NCBI GenBank assembly: GCA_023807065.1
Contig: JAJJLU010003459.1
Location: forward strand, 1-64,000
From: Isotricha intestinalis
Lineage: Eukaryota; Ciliophora; Litostomatea; Vestibuliferida; Isotrichidae
Direction of reading: 5' to 3'
DNA: 64,000 bases
The notes beneath the pieces are model-generated. The model ran no database searches. It had not been told where the DNA came from and saw nothing but the letters and a program-made list of their open reading frames with translations. A program made the position numbers and the translations under genes. The first letter of the stretch is position 1, and each line of letters starts with the position of its first letter. This document shows, piece by piece, positions 19,878-30,999 of the stretch.

Positions 19878-20582
19878 ATGACAGACGAATTTGATATAAT
19901 ATTTAAAATAGTATTAATAGGAGATAGCGGAGTAGGAAAAACGAATTTATTAGGAAGATATTTAAAGAAGGAATATAAGGAAGAAACAAAGGCAACAGTA
20001 GGAGTTGAATTTGGTGAAAAAAAATATGAATTAAATGGATTAAAAATAAAAGCTCAAATATGGGATACAGCAGGTCAAGAAAGATATAAAGCAATAACAA
20101 GTATGTATTATAAAGGAGCTAAAGGTGCTTTAATTGTTTTTGATTTATCTTCAAAAAATACTTTTCAAAATGTTGAAAAATGGTATAATGAAATTAAAAA
20201 AACTGCAGATCCTAATATTAATTTAATTTTAATTGGTAATAAAAGTGATTTAAAAGATAAAAGACAAATTTCTACTGAAGAAGGTGAAAATAAAGCTAAA
20301 GAAATGAATGTTGCTTATTTAGAAACTTCAGCTTTAAATTGTGATAATGTTGATAAAGCTTTTGATGCTTTAATTGAAGCAATTTCAAAAAAAATGAAAA
20401 TGGAAATTGAAGCTGAAGAAGAAGAAAATGATGATAATAATAATGATAATATTCAAAATAAAAATTTTAAGGATGAGAAACAAAATCAAATGATTAATTT
20501 AAATACTGATAATAAAGGAAATAAAGAAAATTTTAATCAAAATTGTTGTCAGAATATTCCACTTTTGAAAGATAAGAAATAA
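19878..20582 (+). CDS. Rab11-like small GTPase
   Basis: 234 residues. All nucleotide-binding motifs are present: GDSGVGKT (P-loop), a switch I with ATVGVEF, WDTAGQERYKAITSMYY, GNKSDL and ETSAL. The switch I/II wording and the start DIIFKIVLIGDSGVGKTNLL are closest to Rab11, which drives recycling-endosome traffic. The tail is Asn/Glu-rich. It has a CC pair followed by ten more residues (QNIPLLKDKK), so the cysteines are not at the very end, where geranylgeranylation is normally set. The GTPase assignment is very sure; the Rab11 subclass is likely. Confidence 0.93.
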   Translation: MTDEFDIIFKIVLIGDSGVGKTNLLGRYLKKEYKEETKATVGVEFGEKKYELNGLKIKAQIWDTAGQERYKAITSMYYKGAKGALIVFDLSSKNTFQNVEKWYNEIKKTADPNINLILIGNKSDLKDKRQISTEEGENKAKEMNVAYLETSALNCDNVDKAFDALIEAISKKMKMEIEAEEEENDDNNNDNIQNKNFKDEKQNQMINLNTDNKGNKENFNQNCCQNIPLLKDKK

Positions 20583-20787
20583 ATTGATTTTAAAACATAG
20601 TTATTATTATTAGGGATTTAAATATTTAAAATTTTAAAAAAATTATATCAAATATTGAAATAATTTTATTATGAAATAATTAAGAAGTTTCTTAGGTTTT
20701 AAGATAAGATAATTTTTTGTAAAATTTTATTCCTAATATTTCAAAAAAATATAAAAAATAAATATATGTTAAAATAATAATCCTAAA

Positions 20788-21969
20788 TTAAAAATTTTCA
20801 AAAAAAATAGTTTCTTTCAATTCCTCATTTTTTTCTTTTTTTAATTCAATTCTTTGAGATTCGGCATTATAAATTGGATATTTCATCTTCCAATTAACAA
20901 TATTTACTTTATTATATCTTGAATATTTATGAATAAAAAATTTCTCTAATTCATAAATTTTAGTATTTTTATCTTCTTCTTCGTTAAATTTAAAATAATT
21001 CATTTTTTCAGCTTCAATTTCTCTTTTATTTAATTTTTTTTGAATATAACGATTTGCTGAAATATTTTTTAAATTTTTTTCTTCATCATTTTTTCTTTGA
21101 ATAGAATATTTAAGTATATTTAAATAATAAACAATACCATGATCAATAATATTTGGATATTGATTTATTCTAAATAATTTACTACTAAAATCAATAAAAT
21201 GATTTTTTAAATGAGGAACTTTATAACAATCATAAAGAAAATTAAATTTATTTTCTATTGAATTATAAAAGTCAGGTTTAAATATTTGTAATTGATTTAA
21301 TTTATTATCTTTTGCTTTTAAAAAATTTAATATTATTTGTTTAAATTTTTTCACTTTTAAATCTTCATCAAAAAATTTATCTTTTTCTTCTAAAATTTCT
21401 TCTATTTTTTTTTCTTCTTTTAAAATTTTGTTAATCTTTTTTTGAACTAATTTCATTTTATGAACTCCTTTATTTATTAAAAAATTAGTTTTAAAATCAT
21501 GAAAAATTTGAGAATTATATTTTTTTTCTGCAATAATTTTAGATATACAAGATAATTTATTTGCTTGTTCAGGAAGATAAAATTTATAATCTAAATTACC
21601 ATTACAATCATATATTGAATTAATTTGAGGTAAAATTATTTGTTTAATTCCTGAAATATTTGATTTATTTAATATTATTTTCATATTGTCAACTTGAGTT
21701 GAAATTGTTTTTGAGTTTTCATTTGATGATTCTTTATTACTTAATTTTTTAGTAAATATTTTCTTTGGGAAATAAGAAAATTTTGAATTATAATTATGTT
21801 TTGATTTAAATATTGAAAAATGAGATTTTGATTTATTGAAAAATGTTGGTGGTTTTTTATCTTTTTGTTCAGTTATAAAAGTATCAAATAAATTTAAAAT
21901 TTCTGTTTTTTTTGGTTTGTTTCTTGTATTATTATTTCTAATAAAAATATTACTTAATTTTATACTCAT
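20788..21969 (-). CDS. Hypothetical basic protein
   Basis: 393 residues, Lys- and Ile-rich, with a Ser/Lys-rich disordered N-terminus. From about residue 125 there are phrases such as LPQINSIYDCNGNLDYKFYLPEQANKL, followed by a charged helix with KINKILKEEKKIEEILEEKDKF. I do not recognise the family. No membrane segment or signal peptide is seen. The style (basic start, central coiled coil) is common in cytoskeletal proteins of ciliates, but that is only an impression. Confidence 0.65.
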   Translation of the reverse strand: MSIKLSNIFIRNNNTRNKPKKTEILNLFDTFITEQKDKKPPTFFNKSKSHFSIFKSKHNYNSKFSYFPKKIFTKKLSNKESSNENSKTISTQVDNMKIILNKSNISGIKQIILPQINSIYDCNGNLDYKFYLPEQANKLSCISKIIAEKKYNSQIFHDFKTNFLINKGVHKMKLVQKKINKILKEEKKIEEILEEKDKFFDEDLKVKKFKQIILNFLKAKDNKLNQLQIFKPDFYNSIENKFNFLYDCYKVPHLKNHFIDFSSKLFRINQYPNIIDHGIVYYLNILKYSIQRKNDEEKNLKNISANRYIQKKLNKREIEAEKMNYFKFNEEEDKNTKIYELEKFFIHKYSRYNKVNIVNWKMKYPIYNAESQRIELKKEKNEELKETIFFENF

Positions 21970-22097
21970 AATTTTTAATTTAATATATAATTCTTATTTA
22001 AATAATGAATAAATTTTTCTATCGATTGATTATATATATATTAATAAATAAATAAATAACTATAACTAATTCACAAATAGTATCTGATAATAAAATA

Positions 22098-23894
22098 TTA
22101 ATTCCCTATATATGGAAAAATAACTCTATCTTTTTTATCTTTTTTAGTAAGAATAAATTTATTAGATTTACTAAGTCTTTTAGTTTCAGTTTTATTAATA
22201 TTAGAAGATTTATTATATAAACATGAATTATATCTATTATAATTTCTAGAAGAAATTTCATTATATTTTATTAATTTATTTGTTAAATCTTCAGAATTAT
22301 CATTTGATGAAATATATTTAAAATTATTCTTATTTGATTTTTCTAATGATATATCTTTTGAAGAATTATCTGAATTTATTAATTGATTTTTTAATTCATT
22401 TAATTGTAATTTTTCTATTTGAAGAAGTATTCCTGCCGATGGATGACGCATTTTTAATCCCCTTTTTGAATTTAAATTTGAATGAAAATAATTTTCATTT
22501 TTTTCATCTTCTCTTTGATTATTATCTTCTAAGTTTTTATCTCGAAATTTATTTTTTTGAATTTTTATTAATTCTCTTATATTATTTAAATTCTTTTTAG
22601 ATTTTAATAAATTTATTTTGTTTTCTAATGATTCTTCAATATCATCTTTATTTACTTCTGAATCCTTAGTTTTCAATGATAAAGAATTTCCTATAATTGG
22701 TTTTAATAAATGAGAATTTCTTTTCATTAAAATATGATTATTAGTTGCATTTTCTTGAAATATTTTTAATGAATCAGGAGAAATTGAATTACTACTTAAT
22801 TTAAATATTACTTTTTTTCTATTTCTTCTATTTCTTTCTGTTCTATTAATATACTGTACACTTTCTCTTTTTTCATATTCTTTTATTAAATTTTGGTCAT
22901 TTTTTTCAATTTCAGTTAGTTTATTATATGATTTTGCTCTTTCAGGTATTTGCTCTAAATTTTTTTCTATTTCTGAATCATCGTTAAATATTTTGTAAAA
23001 ATAATTAACACATTTTTCATAGTTTTCATACTCATAATTATATAATTTTTTAGTTATTTCTTCTTTAAAAACTTTACTATGAAAACCATATTTTTTTCTT
23101 ATATAATATATAATACTAAAAGCAATTTGCTTATTTGAAAAATTTTTTAAAATTCTATCTTCTAATAAAATATCATCAAAAAAAGTTATAATTCTTCTAT
23201 ATAACTTAGATAAGGAAATATTTAATTCTTCATTTTGAAAAACAAAACCAGAATACATTAAAACTTTAAGTATACTAAAAATATCAACTTCATTTAAATT
23301 ATATTCTAAAATTTGAAGGCATTTAACTTCATATTTTAATATTTCATCACGAGTAACATTAAATTTATTCATTAAATAAGAGAAATCAATATGATTTAAG
23401 AAATGATCAATTTCATAATATTTATATGCAATAATATAACTTGAAATTGTTAATAAAGTTATTTTTTTTCCTAATTTATTTTCAATATGATAATAATTAC
23501 AAAATATTCTATCAAGATAAGAAATTGAAAGATATAATGTCGTTAAACTTCCACTAAATTTTTTATTTAAATTATAAAGAATATTAATTAATTTTGTTCT
23601 AAAGTTTAAAAAAAAAGAAGGATAATATAATTTTATTTCCTTATGTTTATTTAAATTTTCTAATAGTTTAAAAGGAGAAATATCAATTGATTTATAATAA
23701 TTTTTTGGTTTTATTAAAGTTTTTGTAAAAGTATTTCTCATTACTTTTTCAGTATAAGTTATTATTCCACAATGTTCACAAATTGATATATTTTTATCTA
23801 TTTGTTTGAAAATATGACTTGAACAAATAATTTGAACATTTTTTGCAAAAGATACTTTTTTTTTGGGAGATACTTCTTTTTTATTTTCTGACAT
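22098..23894 (-). CDS. Cyclin-domain protein
   Basis: 598 residues. A cyclin box lies at about residues 85-235: LNKKFSGSLTTLYLSISYLDRIF, LTISSYIIAYKYYEIDHFLN, and DEILKYEVKCLQILEYNLNEVDIFS, which follow the helix pattern of an N-terminal cyclin fold. Before it, a CEHCG motif near residue 38 could be half of a zinc site. The C-terminal 270 residues are Ser/Asn/Lys-rich and disordered, with many Ser-Lys and Ser-Asn pairs suited to kinase regulation. The partner kinase cannot be told from the sequence. The cyclin fold is confident; the subclass is not. Confidence 0.82.
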   Translation of the reverse strand: MSENKKEVSPKKKVSFAKNVQIICSSHIFKQIDKNISICEHCGIITYTEKVMRNTFTKTLIKPKNYYKSIDISPFKLLENLNKHKEIKLYYPSFFLNFRTKLINILYNLNKKFSGSLTTLYLSISYLDRIFCNYYHIENKLGKKITLLTISSYIIAYKYYEIDHFLNHIDFSYLMNKFNVTRDEILKYEVKCLQILEYNLNEVDIFSILKVLMYSGFVFQNEELNISLSKLYRRIITFFDDILLEDRILKNFSNKQIAFSIIYYIRKKYGFHSKVFKEEITKKLYNYEYENYEKCVNYFYKIFNDDSEIEKNLEQIPERAKSYNKLTEIEKNDQNLIKEYEKRESVQYINRTERNRRNRKKVIFKLSSNSISPDSLKIFQENATNNHILMKRNSHLLKPIIGNSLSLKTKDSEVNKDDIEESLENKINLLKSKKNLNNIRELIKIQKNKFRDKNLEDNNQREDEKNENYFHSNLNSKRGLKMRHPSAGILLQIEKLQLNELKNQLINSDNSSKDISLEKSNKNNFKYISSNDNSEDLTNKLIKYNEISSRNYNRYNSCLYNKSSNINKTETKRLSKSNKFILTKKDKKDRVIFPYIGN

Positions 23895-24146
23895 AATGTT
23901 CTATAATTCGAAATTTATTTATATTTTTATTTTAATTATTTCAAATTTATTAAAGATTTTTTTTTAAACTTTAAAATAGACATAATTCTATTATATTAAT
24001 TTAATGTTTTTCTCATTTTATATTTTCATTTTTTTTCTTTATTTATAAATAATATAAATACAATATTTAAAAGAAAAAACTACTTTATTCTTTTTAAACT
24101 TTTAAAATACAATAATATTAAATAAGATATAAAAAAATAAAAAAAA

Positions 24147-25799
24147 ATGGAGAAAGAAAGTGGAATGATTAAAGAATTTAATGAAGAAGAATTCTTTATA
24201 AAAAAAGTAATTTAACCTCATTATTAAAAAAGTTACAATAGGAAATTCCATATTTTGATTCATGGAAAGGACATAATTTTTTTTTATTTAATAACTACCT
24301 AATATCAGGACCACAAAGTTTTAAACCATCATTAACAACTTTTTCAGCAATATTTTTTCCATATATTCTTTTTATATCATTTGAATCTAAAGTACAATAT
24401 AATAATAAATATATAGTTATTTGGAGAAAGAATATCAGCGTTTTTTCCAATTTTTATAACAATATTATTTTTAATATCATCTTTTTGTTTAATTTACACA
24501 TCTCATTGTGATGCAGGAATAATTTTTAGAGGAGATGAAAAAACAATAGAAACAAAGCATATAAGATATAGAAAAAATATATTAATTAATTATAGAGGAT
24601 ATCTTCATAATTATAAAATTTGTGATACTTGTAATATTATTAGACCTGAAAGAAGTACTCATTGTTCTTTATGTAATAATTGTGTTGAAAAATTCGATCA
24701 TCATTGTTCTTGGATGGGAAATTGTATTGGAAAAAGAAATTATCCTTTTTTTTATTGTTTTTTAATATCATTAAATTTACTTCAAATTTTCATGGCATTA
24801 TTTTCTTTTATTCATTTATGTAAATCAATGGCTGATGATGTAAAAGAATATAAGAAAGATCCTAATTTTCAATATAAAAATAAAATTCAAACTGCTTTTT
24901 GTGGTGTTGTTGTTTCTATTTTTTTAATGATATATATTGGATTAAGTATGGTTTTCACTACAGGACTTTTAATTTATCATACTAAAATTATTAAACAATG
25001 TTTAACTACTAAAGAACAATTAAAAAAATTTTATAGAAATCCTATTGGAAATCCGTATTGTAGAAGTCAAAAAGAAAATTTTATTAATGCTTTATTTCCG
25101 AAAATTAGAAAAGAATCTTGTTTAGAAATTATGAGAAAAAACAAAAATAATTATTATAAACAATTTGAATTAAGAGAAAAAATAAGAAAAGAAGAAGAAG
25201 AAAAAAATAAACAAAATATTGATAAGAATTCTTTTATGAAAAGTACTGATCAAAATTCTTTTTCTCAAAATATAAATAATAGTAATATTAGTACTAACAA
25301 AAATATGGAAGAAATTAAGAATAATGACATTCAAATTAATATTAATGAAGAGAAAAAGAAAATTAATGATAATATGAAAAATAGTTTAATTGAATCTAAT
25401 CAAAGTTCTTCTTATAGAAAAAAAATAAATTATGAAGATGAGAAATTAATTGAAGAAAGAAATAAAGCAAATAGAAAAAAAAACGGAATAATGAATATTG
25501 AATTGTTAAGAAAAAAAAAATTAGACGAAAGTACTAATGATAAAACAAAAAATAAAAGAATAAATAATAGATATGAAGTTGAAATAACAATAAATCAGAA
25601 TACAGACAATAATAATATTATAGAAAGTCAAAAAAAAGAATTAACAGGAGAAGAAAAAGTAAAAGTTGCACTTAATGTTTTTGGAAATTCTCCGGATGTA
25701 AATGTATTAGCAAGTTCAGCCTTTCTTCCAAAACCAAGTCAAAATTTCCAAAAAACAAATAATTTACCAAAAAGACTTCCAAAAAGAGAGAAAAAATAA
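24147..25799 (+). CDS. DHHC palmitoyltransferase, three exons
   Basis: Exons 24147-24206, 24242-24391 and 24417-25799 join across introns of 35 nt (24207-24241) and 25 nt (24392-24416), giving about 530 residues in one frame. Two membrane segments lie in exons 2 and 3. The DHHC cysteine-rich domain follows: CDTC, RPERSTHCSLCNNCVEKFDHHCSWMGNCIGKRNYPFFY (given in part). Then come two more membrane segments and a TTKEQLKKFY stretch, which resembles the TTxE motif of ZDHHC enzymes. The long C-terminal tail (about 290 residues) is Asn/Lys-rich and disordered. It lacks ankyrin repeats, unlike the gene at 9.3 kb. Likely located on Golgi, plasma or ciliary membrane. Confidence 0.9.
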
Positions 25800-26202
25800 A
25801 TAATAATAATTCAAATTAAAATTTAAAAATACTTTATTTTTTTATTAAATTTAAAATAAAATAAAATCTCAATCATCATTTTTTATAATAGCAATTTTTT
25901 TTTATTATATTTTTACACATAAAAAATAAATAGATTTTTTAAATATTAATTTAATCTAATTTCATTTATTTTTCTTATCATTATTATCAAAAATAATTAT
26001 TTAATTAAATTTAAAATTTGATTATTTGAAGATTGAAGATTTATAGTTTTTATGAAATTTCTTCAAAAATTTTTATTATTAATATATTTTAGAGGAATAG
26101 AAATTTTATCTTTAATTTTGAATAGTATAATAAAATATTTTTTTTTGTTTTTAAACTTTATTTAATGAATAAATATTTATTGAATATTTATTTGAATATA
26201 TA
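25800..26202. other. AT-rich intergenic region
   Basis: About 400 nt of A/T-rich spacer between the DHHC gene and a decayed gene. No ORF, repeat or RNA signal is supported. Confidence 0.5.
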
Positions 26203-26749
26203 ATGAATATTAATAAAGGTCCTGTTTTAAAACCAAAAGAACTAATTTCAAAATTACAAATTAATGAAATTGGAGTTCGAAGTGATTTAAAATTTCAAAT
26301 AAAGAATTTAATTGATAGAATTATTTTTATCTCATATATAAAAAATATGAGACAGTAATATTAAAATCAAAGGAAAAAAATATCATCAAAAAATAATATC
26401 AATAAAAAATATTCTTCTAAGGAAAATACGGTGATACATGAATCAAATAATTATTCTATAACTTATATAATTAAAAAGGAATTAAACAAAGAAACAAAAT
26501 CACTACACACAGAGATACAATATTAACTTTAAAAGAAATAGAAGGTTTTTTTCCTCCTAGAAAGATAAAAGATTTAAAATCTAATTATATTGATTCTCTA
26601 AATCATCATGATTTTAGGACTTTAAGAAGTAATAATAATTATTAAGAAATAATAATTATAATGAAAGAGAATTTAAACCTGGTTTTATAGGTAAATTTTT
26701 ATTCCGGGAAATAGAGGAATTATTTATTTTAAATAAAGATAATTATTAA
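26203..26749 (+). pseudogene. Small broken or multi-intron gene, unknown
   Basis: An ATG opens 46 codons (starting MNINKGPVLKPKELISKLQI) before TAA. An 18-nt GT..AG segment (about 26355-26372) would remove two stops and keep the frame for about 50 more codons. Further on, coding-like text continues in other frames (TLKEIEGFFPPRKIKDLKSN, then REFKPGFIGKFLFREIEELF) and ends at TAA 26747-26749. At least two frame changes are not explained by introns that I can find. It may be a decayed gene or one with unusual introns. The family is not recognised. Confidence 0.45.
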
Positions 26750-26823
26750 TATTTTAATAAAAAAAATAATAATGTTTATTTTTATTAAAAACATTTTCTA
26801 ATAAAAAACAGAAATATTATTAT

Positions 26824-29094
26824 TTAACTAATTAAATTATTTAATTTATCTAAATTATTTTTTTGATAATCATTTTGATAAGTACTAGAATCAATTAAAA
26901 TAATTTTTAAGGGTAATTCAAATAAAACATTAAAAAAACAAGAAAGAAAAATAATAAAAGTGAATTCACCAAAAGAAACAAAGAGATTATCTGGAATATT
27001 TAAACATACTTGATAATCAAATAATATATAAAATAATTTAATAAAAGAATCATAACTTGCAAATATTGTAAAACTATTTCTTGAAATAAGAGTTATTAAA
27101 GAAATTTTTCCTATTTTAGAAAGAAATGTTTCTCCCATGATTATTAATAATAATAAGAAATTAAAAATTATTACAATTGTAATATTTTCATATAGAAATA
27201 TAAAATATGTTAATTCATTTGTTTCAAATATTATTTCATTGTTTTCTTTATTTATTCCTTTTTCGAAACAATAATAAAATGATGATATAATTAAGATAAT
27301 TAAACAACAAAAAACAATAAGAAAAGATTTGCAAAAAACTGAAATATCATATAACCATTTAGAAAAAGTTCTAAGAAAAGAAAAAGGAATCTTACTATAA
27401 TCATAATCATTAGAAATTGAATTAACATAATGAAAATATGTTATTCCAGATAAAATTCCAATAAAATATATTCCTAAAAAAAAATAAATATATTTTATTG
27501 AATAATTTTCTCCATCAAAGTAATATATATTAAATACATTATTTCTTTTATATATTTGATAAATCAAAAAATAAGGAATAAAAATTATTATTAAGATCAA
27601 ACACTCTAATATTTTTGATTGAAGATTATATAATAATAAAAAAATAAAAATAAAAATTATCAATACAAAAAATTCATTATGATAAATATAATATAATTTA
27701 TCACATTCATTTAGTCTTTCATTCATATTAGTAAAATCAAAAGAATGATAATTAAAAAAATATTTTAAATGATTTTCAGGTTCAAAACACTTTTTTTTAT
27801 TGATTTTTGAATCAAAAAAAAATTTTTGCCAAGTATAAATATTAAATAAACCAACATAATAACCGAGAAAAAAATGTAAGAAATAAAAATTAGAATAATA
27901 TAATAAAATTTTAGGAATAACTTTTATTAAAAATTTATAAAAAATTTTATTAATATTTTGTTTTGCTTCAACAACATAATGTTTATAAAAACTAAAAAAT
28001 TTAAAAGATAAAACAAAACCATCTAAACTAATATAACATATACTTGCATATTTAGTAAATTTAATAAATATCATTCCCCAATTTTTATAAAATTGTACGT
28101 TAAAAAAATCTCTTGTTGGATTTATTGTCAAAGAATAAATTTGATATTCGAAAACACAAAAAAATAAAAAAAAAGATTTAAAAAAATTTACTAATTCTAA
28201 ATTTTCATCTTTAAACCATTTAGTTTCTTTTTTTGAATTATATATTCCAAAATTTCTCCATAAATTAAAATAAAATAAAAATCCTTTTTCATTATTTTTT
28301 TCTAATGAAAAACTTTCTCTACCTAATTCTTCTTTAAAAATAATACTTTCTTTTGTTTTATTTACTTTTTCATTTTTTTTTTCATTATTATTGTCTTCAT
28401 CACTTTCATTTTCATTTATCATATTTTCTAATTGATTTTTTTCTTCTTCACTTTCAGATTCATCTTTGTTTGTTGGTTTTTTTGTTTTATCATCTTTTTC
28501 ACTATAAAAATAATATTCTCCAATAAAAGAAATTATTATTCTTATAACAAAATATATAAATAAAATAATTAGAATAATATTAGCATATGTTTTATTTTCT
28601 TGTGAATTATTTTCCTTTGTTAAATATGTTGTTTTATCTATTGCTAAATATGGTTCTAATAATTCTTTTATATTTGAATTTTTTAATTGATTGTCTTTAA
28701 AAATTTTTTGTTTAATTGCATCACTACAATTTTTTGGAATACAAATTCCAGTTGAAAATTTAGTATTAAAATCAGTAAATTTTAATATATTTACTTTTTT
28801 AGAAGATATTGATTCAGAATTGTTATTAAGTTGATAAATAAATAAATAATAATCAAAATCAGATATATTTGAACATTCAATTTCTTTATGAAAATCAGAT
28901 ACAATATCAATATCACTATACATATAAATCTGACTTAAATGATCAATAAATGATTCATTACATTTTGTATCATTGTTTGTTATATTTAACATCACATCTA
29001 TTAAACTATATTGAATATTATTATACCAATCATTATCTTCAATACTTAAAAAAATTAATGAAAAAATTAAATATCCATTAAATAAATATCTCAT
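26824..29094 (-). CDS. Acyltransferase-3 / NRF-6-like multi-pass membrane protein
   Basis: 756 residues. A signal peptide at 1-18 is followed by an extracellular segment with conserved cysteines (TKCNESF, IECSNIS) ending in GICIPKNCSDAIKQK, as in the N-terminal domain of nose-resistant-to-fluoxetine proteins. One membrane segment at about 170-190 leads to an acidic cytosolic loop. Then comes a multi-pass region with a block like the acyltransferase-3 start (FNLWRNFGIYNSK.ET, YISLDGFVLSFKFFSFY). About ten hydrophobic segments follow to the end. The usual acceptor or donor lipid is unknown. The start codons of this gene and the next face each other only 49 nt apart. Confidence 0.72.
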   Translation of the reverse strand: MRYLFNGYLIFSLIFLSIEDNDWYNNIQYSLIDVMLNITNNDTKCNESFIDHLSQIYMYSDIDIVSDFHKEIECSNISDFDYYLFIYQLNNNSESISSKKVNILKFTDFNTKFSTGICIPKNCSDAIKQKIFKDNQLKNSNIKELLEPYLAIDKTTYLTKENNSQENKTYANIILIILFIYFVIRIIISFIGEYYFYSEKDDKTKKPTNKDESESEEEKNQLENMINENESDEDNNNEKKNEKVNKTKESIIFKEELGRESFSLEKNNEKGFLFYFNLWRNFGIYNSKKETKWFKDENLELVNFFKSFFLFFCVFEYQIYSLTINPTRDFFNVQFYKNWGMIFIKFTKYASICYISLDGFVLSFKFFSFYKHYVVEAKQNINKIFYKFLIKVIPKILLYYSNFYFLHFFLGYYVGLFNIYTWQKFFFDSKINKKKCFEPENHLKYFFNYHSFDFTNMNERLNECDKLYYIYHNEFFVLIIFIFIFLLLYNLQSKILECLILIIIFIPYFLIYQIYKRNNVFNIYYFDGENYSIKYIYFFLGIYFIGILSGITYFHYVNSISNDYDYSKIPFSFLRTFSKWLYDISVFCKSFLIVFCCLIILIISSFYYCFEKGINKENNEIIFETNELTYFIFLYENITIVIIFNFLLLLIIMGETFLSKIGKISLITLISRNSFTIFASYDSFIKLFYILFDYQVCLNIPDNLFVSFGEFTFIIFLSCFFNVLFELPLKIILIDSSTYQNDYQKNNLDKLNNLIS

Positions 29095-29143
29095 AAAATA
29101 AAATAATTAATTATAAAATAAAAAAATATCATATTATAAAAGA

Positions 29144-30718
29144 ATGATGAGATTAATAAGTTATTTAGATATAACAGCACCAAAATTTAATCTTTTCATA
29201 AATGGAAAATCAAGATATAGAACTTTTTGGGGAGGAATTTTTCATTTATCTTTTGGATTAATTATACTGGGTGTAACAATATTAATAATATATAAATATT
29301 TAATTAAATATGAAGATCTTTCAGTTATAATAAATAAAGTAGATTTTTCTCCTGATTTAATTGAAAATTACAATAGAATTAATCAAAATTTAACTATTCA
29401 AGTTGATAAAGAGTTAACTGAATATCATACTTTTTCAGTTTCTGGTTCTTTTTTCAATGAAAATAAAAGTCAAAGTCAAATGAAAATACAAGCATCAGGA
29501 AACGATTCTTCGACCGACAATTATATTTTAAATTTAAGTAATATTAATTTTGCTGATAATGAAAATTTATTTATTTCTTTTCCGAGATGTGATAATGAAA
29601 ATTATACTTGTAGTAGAAATATTTCTGATGAAGATTATAAAAAATTTATTGAAAATCAAAAAAGTTTATTTTATTTTAATTTCGAAATGCCCAGAATAAA
29701 AGTAAATATTAATAATTATGAAGAAAAATATAAAACAGAATTATCAAAAAAGCATATTTATGTAAATAAAAAAAGAGGAGTTTATTATATAATAAATTTA
29801 AAATTAATTATTATAGATGAAAAAAAAGGAATTTTTTTTCGTTCTGAAAATAAAACATATGCTTTTTCGGTTGATGATATAGATGCATATACAGTTGATG
29901 ATTATTCATGGAATGAATATAGTTATTCAATGTTTCTTAACTTTAATAAACAAAATACAGTTATGTATATATTTACTTATAAAACTTTATTAAATGTATT
30001 TTCTGAAATTGGAGGAATTGCTAATTTTTTATCATTTTTTTTAACTATTAAAAATATTTTATCTTTGCATTATGCTGATATTTTCATGTTAAATTATAAT
30101 TTTTTTAATAATTTGAATAATGATAATAAAATAAATGTTAATAATAATTATAATAAAATTACTGAATTAGAAATTTCAAATAATAAAAATGAAAAATTAG
30201 TCTATATGTCTCTTTTCAAAAATGAAATTAATGAAGAAGAATTTGATTTATCAAATAATAATAAAAAGAAAAAAATAAAAAATAATTATCAATCTGATTT
30301 TGTTTATGATAAATCAAAAAATTTTTTAGGATATTGTGGTTTTTTAAAATATAAAATTTTTAAGTGTTGTTTAAAAAAAGACAAAAGCAAAAATTTATAT
30401 TTAAATTATAAATGGATTTTTGATATTAATTATTTATTAAGAATGTATTTGCAAATAAAATTGCTTAAAAGTGTTTTGTTAACTCCAAATCAAAGAAGAT
30501 TAATTGAAAATTTATCTTTATTAGAAAAAATTGATGTTTATTCTAGATTAAATATAGATAATTTTTATTTGCAAAAACCTATTAAAAATGAAGAAGAAAG
30601 ACAACAATTAATTAATAAAGAAATCGAAAATTATTTAGAAAAGAAACCTCCATATAAAAATGATGATTTAGATGAAGAAGAAAATTCATTTGTTCAGAAA
30701 TTATTGAATCTAGATTAA
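29144..30718 (+). CDS. Two-pass membrane protein of a ciliate-type family
   Basis: 524 residues. The N-terminus MMRLISYLDITAPKFNLFI and KSRYRTFWGGIFHLSFG lead into the first membrane segment (about 32-52). A large extracytosolic domain of about 230 residues follows, with several N-glycosylation sites and two cysteines (FPRCDNENYTCS). Near residue 285 the stretch YKTLLNVFSEIGGIANFLSFFLTI forms the second membrane segment. The C-terminal 200 residues are cytosolic and basic. I know this layout from many unnamed ciliate proteins, but its function is not known to me. It is divergent from the acyltransferase-like gene. Confidence 0.75.
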   Translation: MMRLISYLDITAPKFNLFINGKSRYRTFWGGIFHLSFGLIILGVTILIIYKYLIKYEDLSVIINKVDFSPDLIENYNRINQNLTIQVDKELTEYHTFSVSGSFFNENKSQSQMKIQASGNDSSTDNYILNLSNINFADNENLFISFPRCDNENYTCSRNISDEDYKKFIENQKSLFYFNFEMPRIKVNINNYEEKYKTELSKKHIYVNKKRGVYYIINLKLIIIDEKKGIFFRSENKTYAFSVDDIDAYTVDDYSWNEYSYSMFLNFNKQNTVMYIFTYKTLLNVFSEIGGIANFLSFFLTIKNILSLHYADIFMLNYNFFNNLNNDNKINVNNNYNKITELEISNNKNEKLVYMSLFKNEINEEEFDLSNNNKKKKIKNNYQSDFVYDKSKNFLGYCGFLKYKIFKCCLKKDKSKNLYLNYKWIFDINYLLRMYLQIKLLKSVLLTPNQRRLIENLSLLEKIDVYSRLNIDNFYLQKPIKNEEERQQLINKEIENYLEKKPPYKNDDLDEEENSFVQKLLNLD

Positions 30719-30999
30719 TAGAAAATAATTATTTATTTAATATTTAACATAATTTGATAAGAATTATAAAACTTTTATTTATTTTAATTATAATTCAAAT
30801 TAAAATGTCTCCTTCTAATAAAAAATTTATTAGATTTATTTTAATCTTACAAAAATCAATTTAATTTCTTTTTTTTATTTTTATCATTAGATAATATTAA
30901 ATAGCTATTATAATAAAATTATTATTTTTTATAAAATAAAAATAATATCCGAAATATTTAAATTCCTTAAAAAAATTAGTATATTTATCTTAAAAAAAA

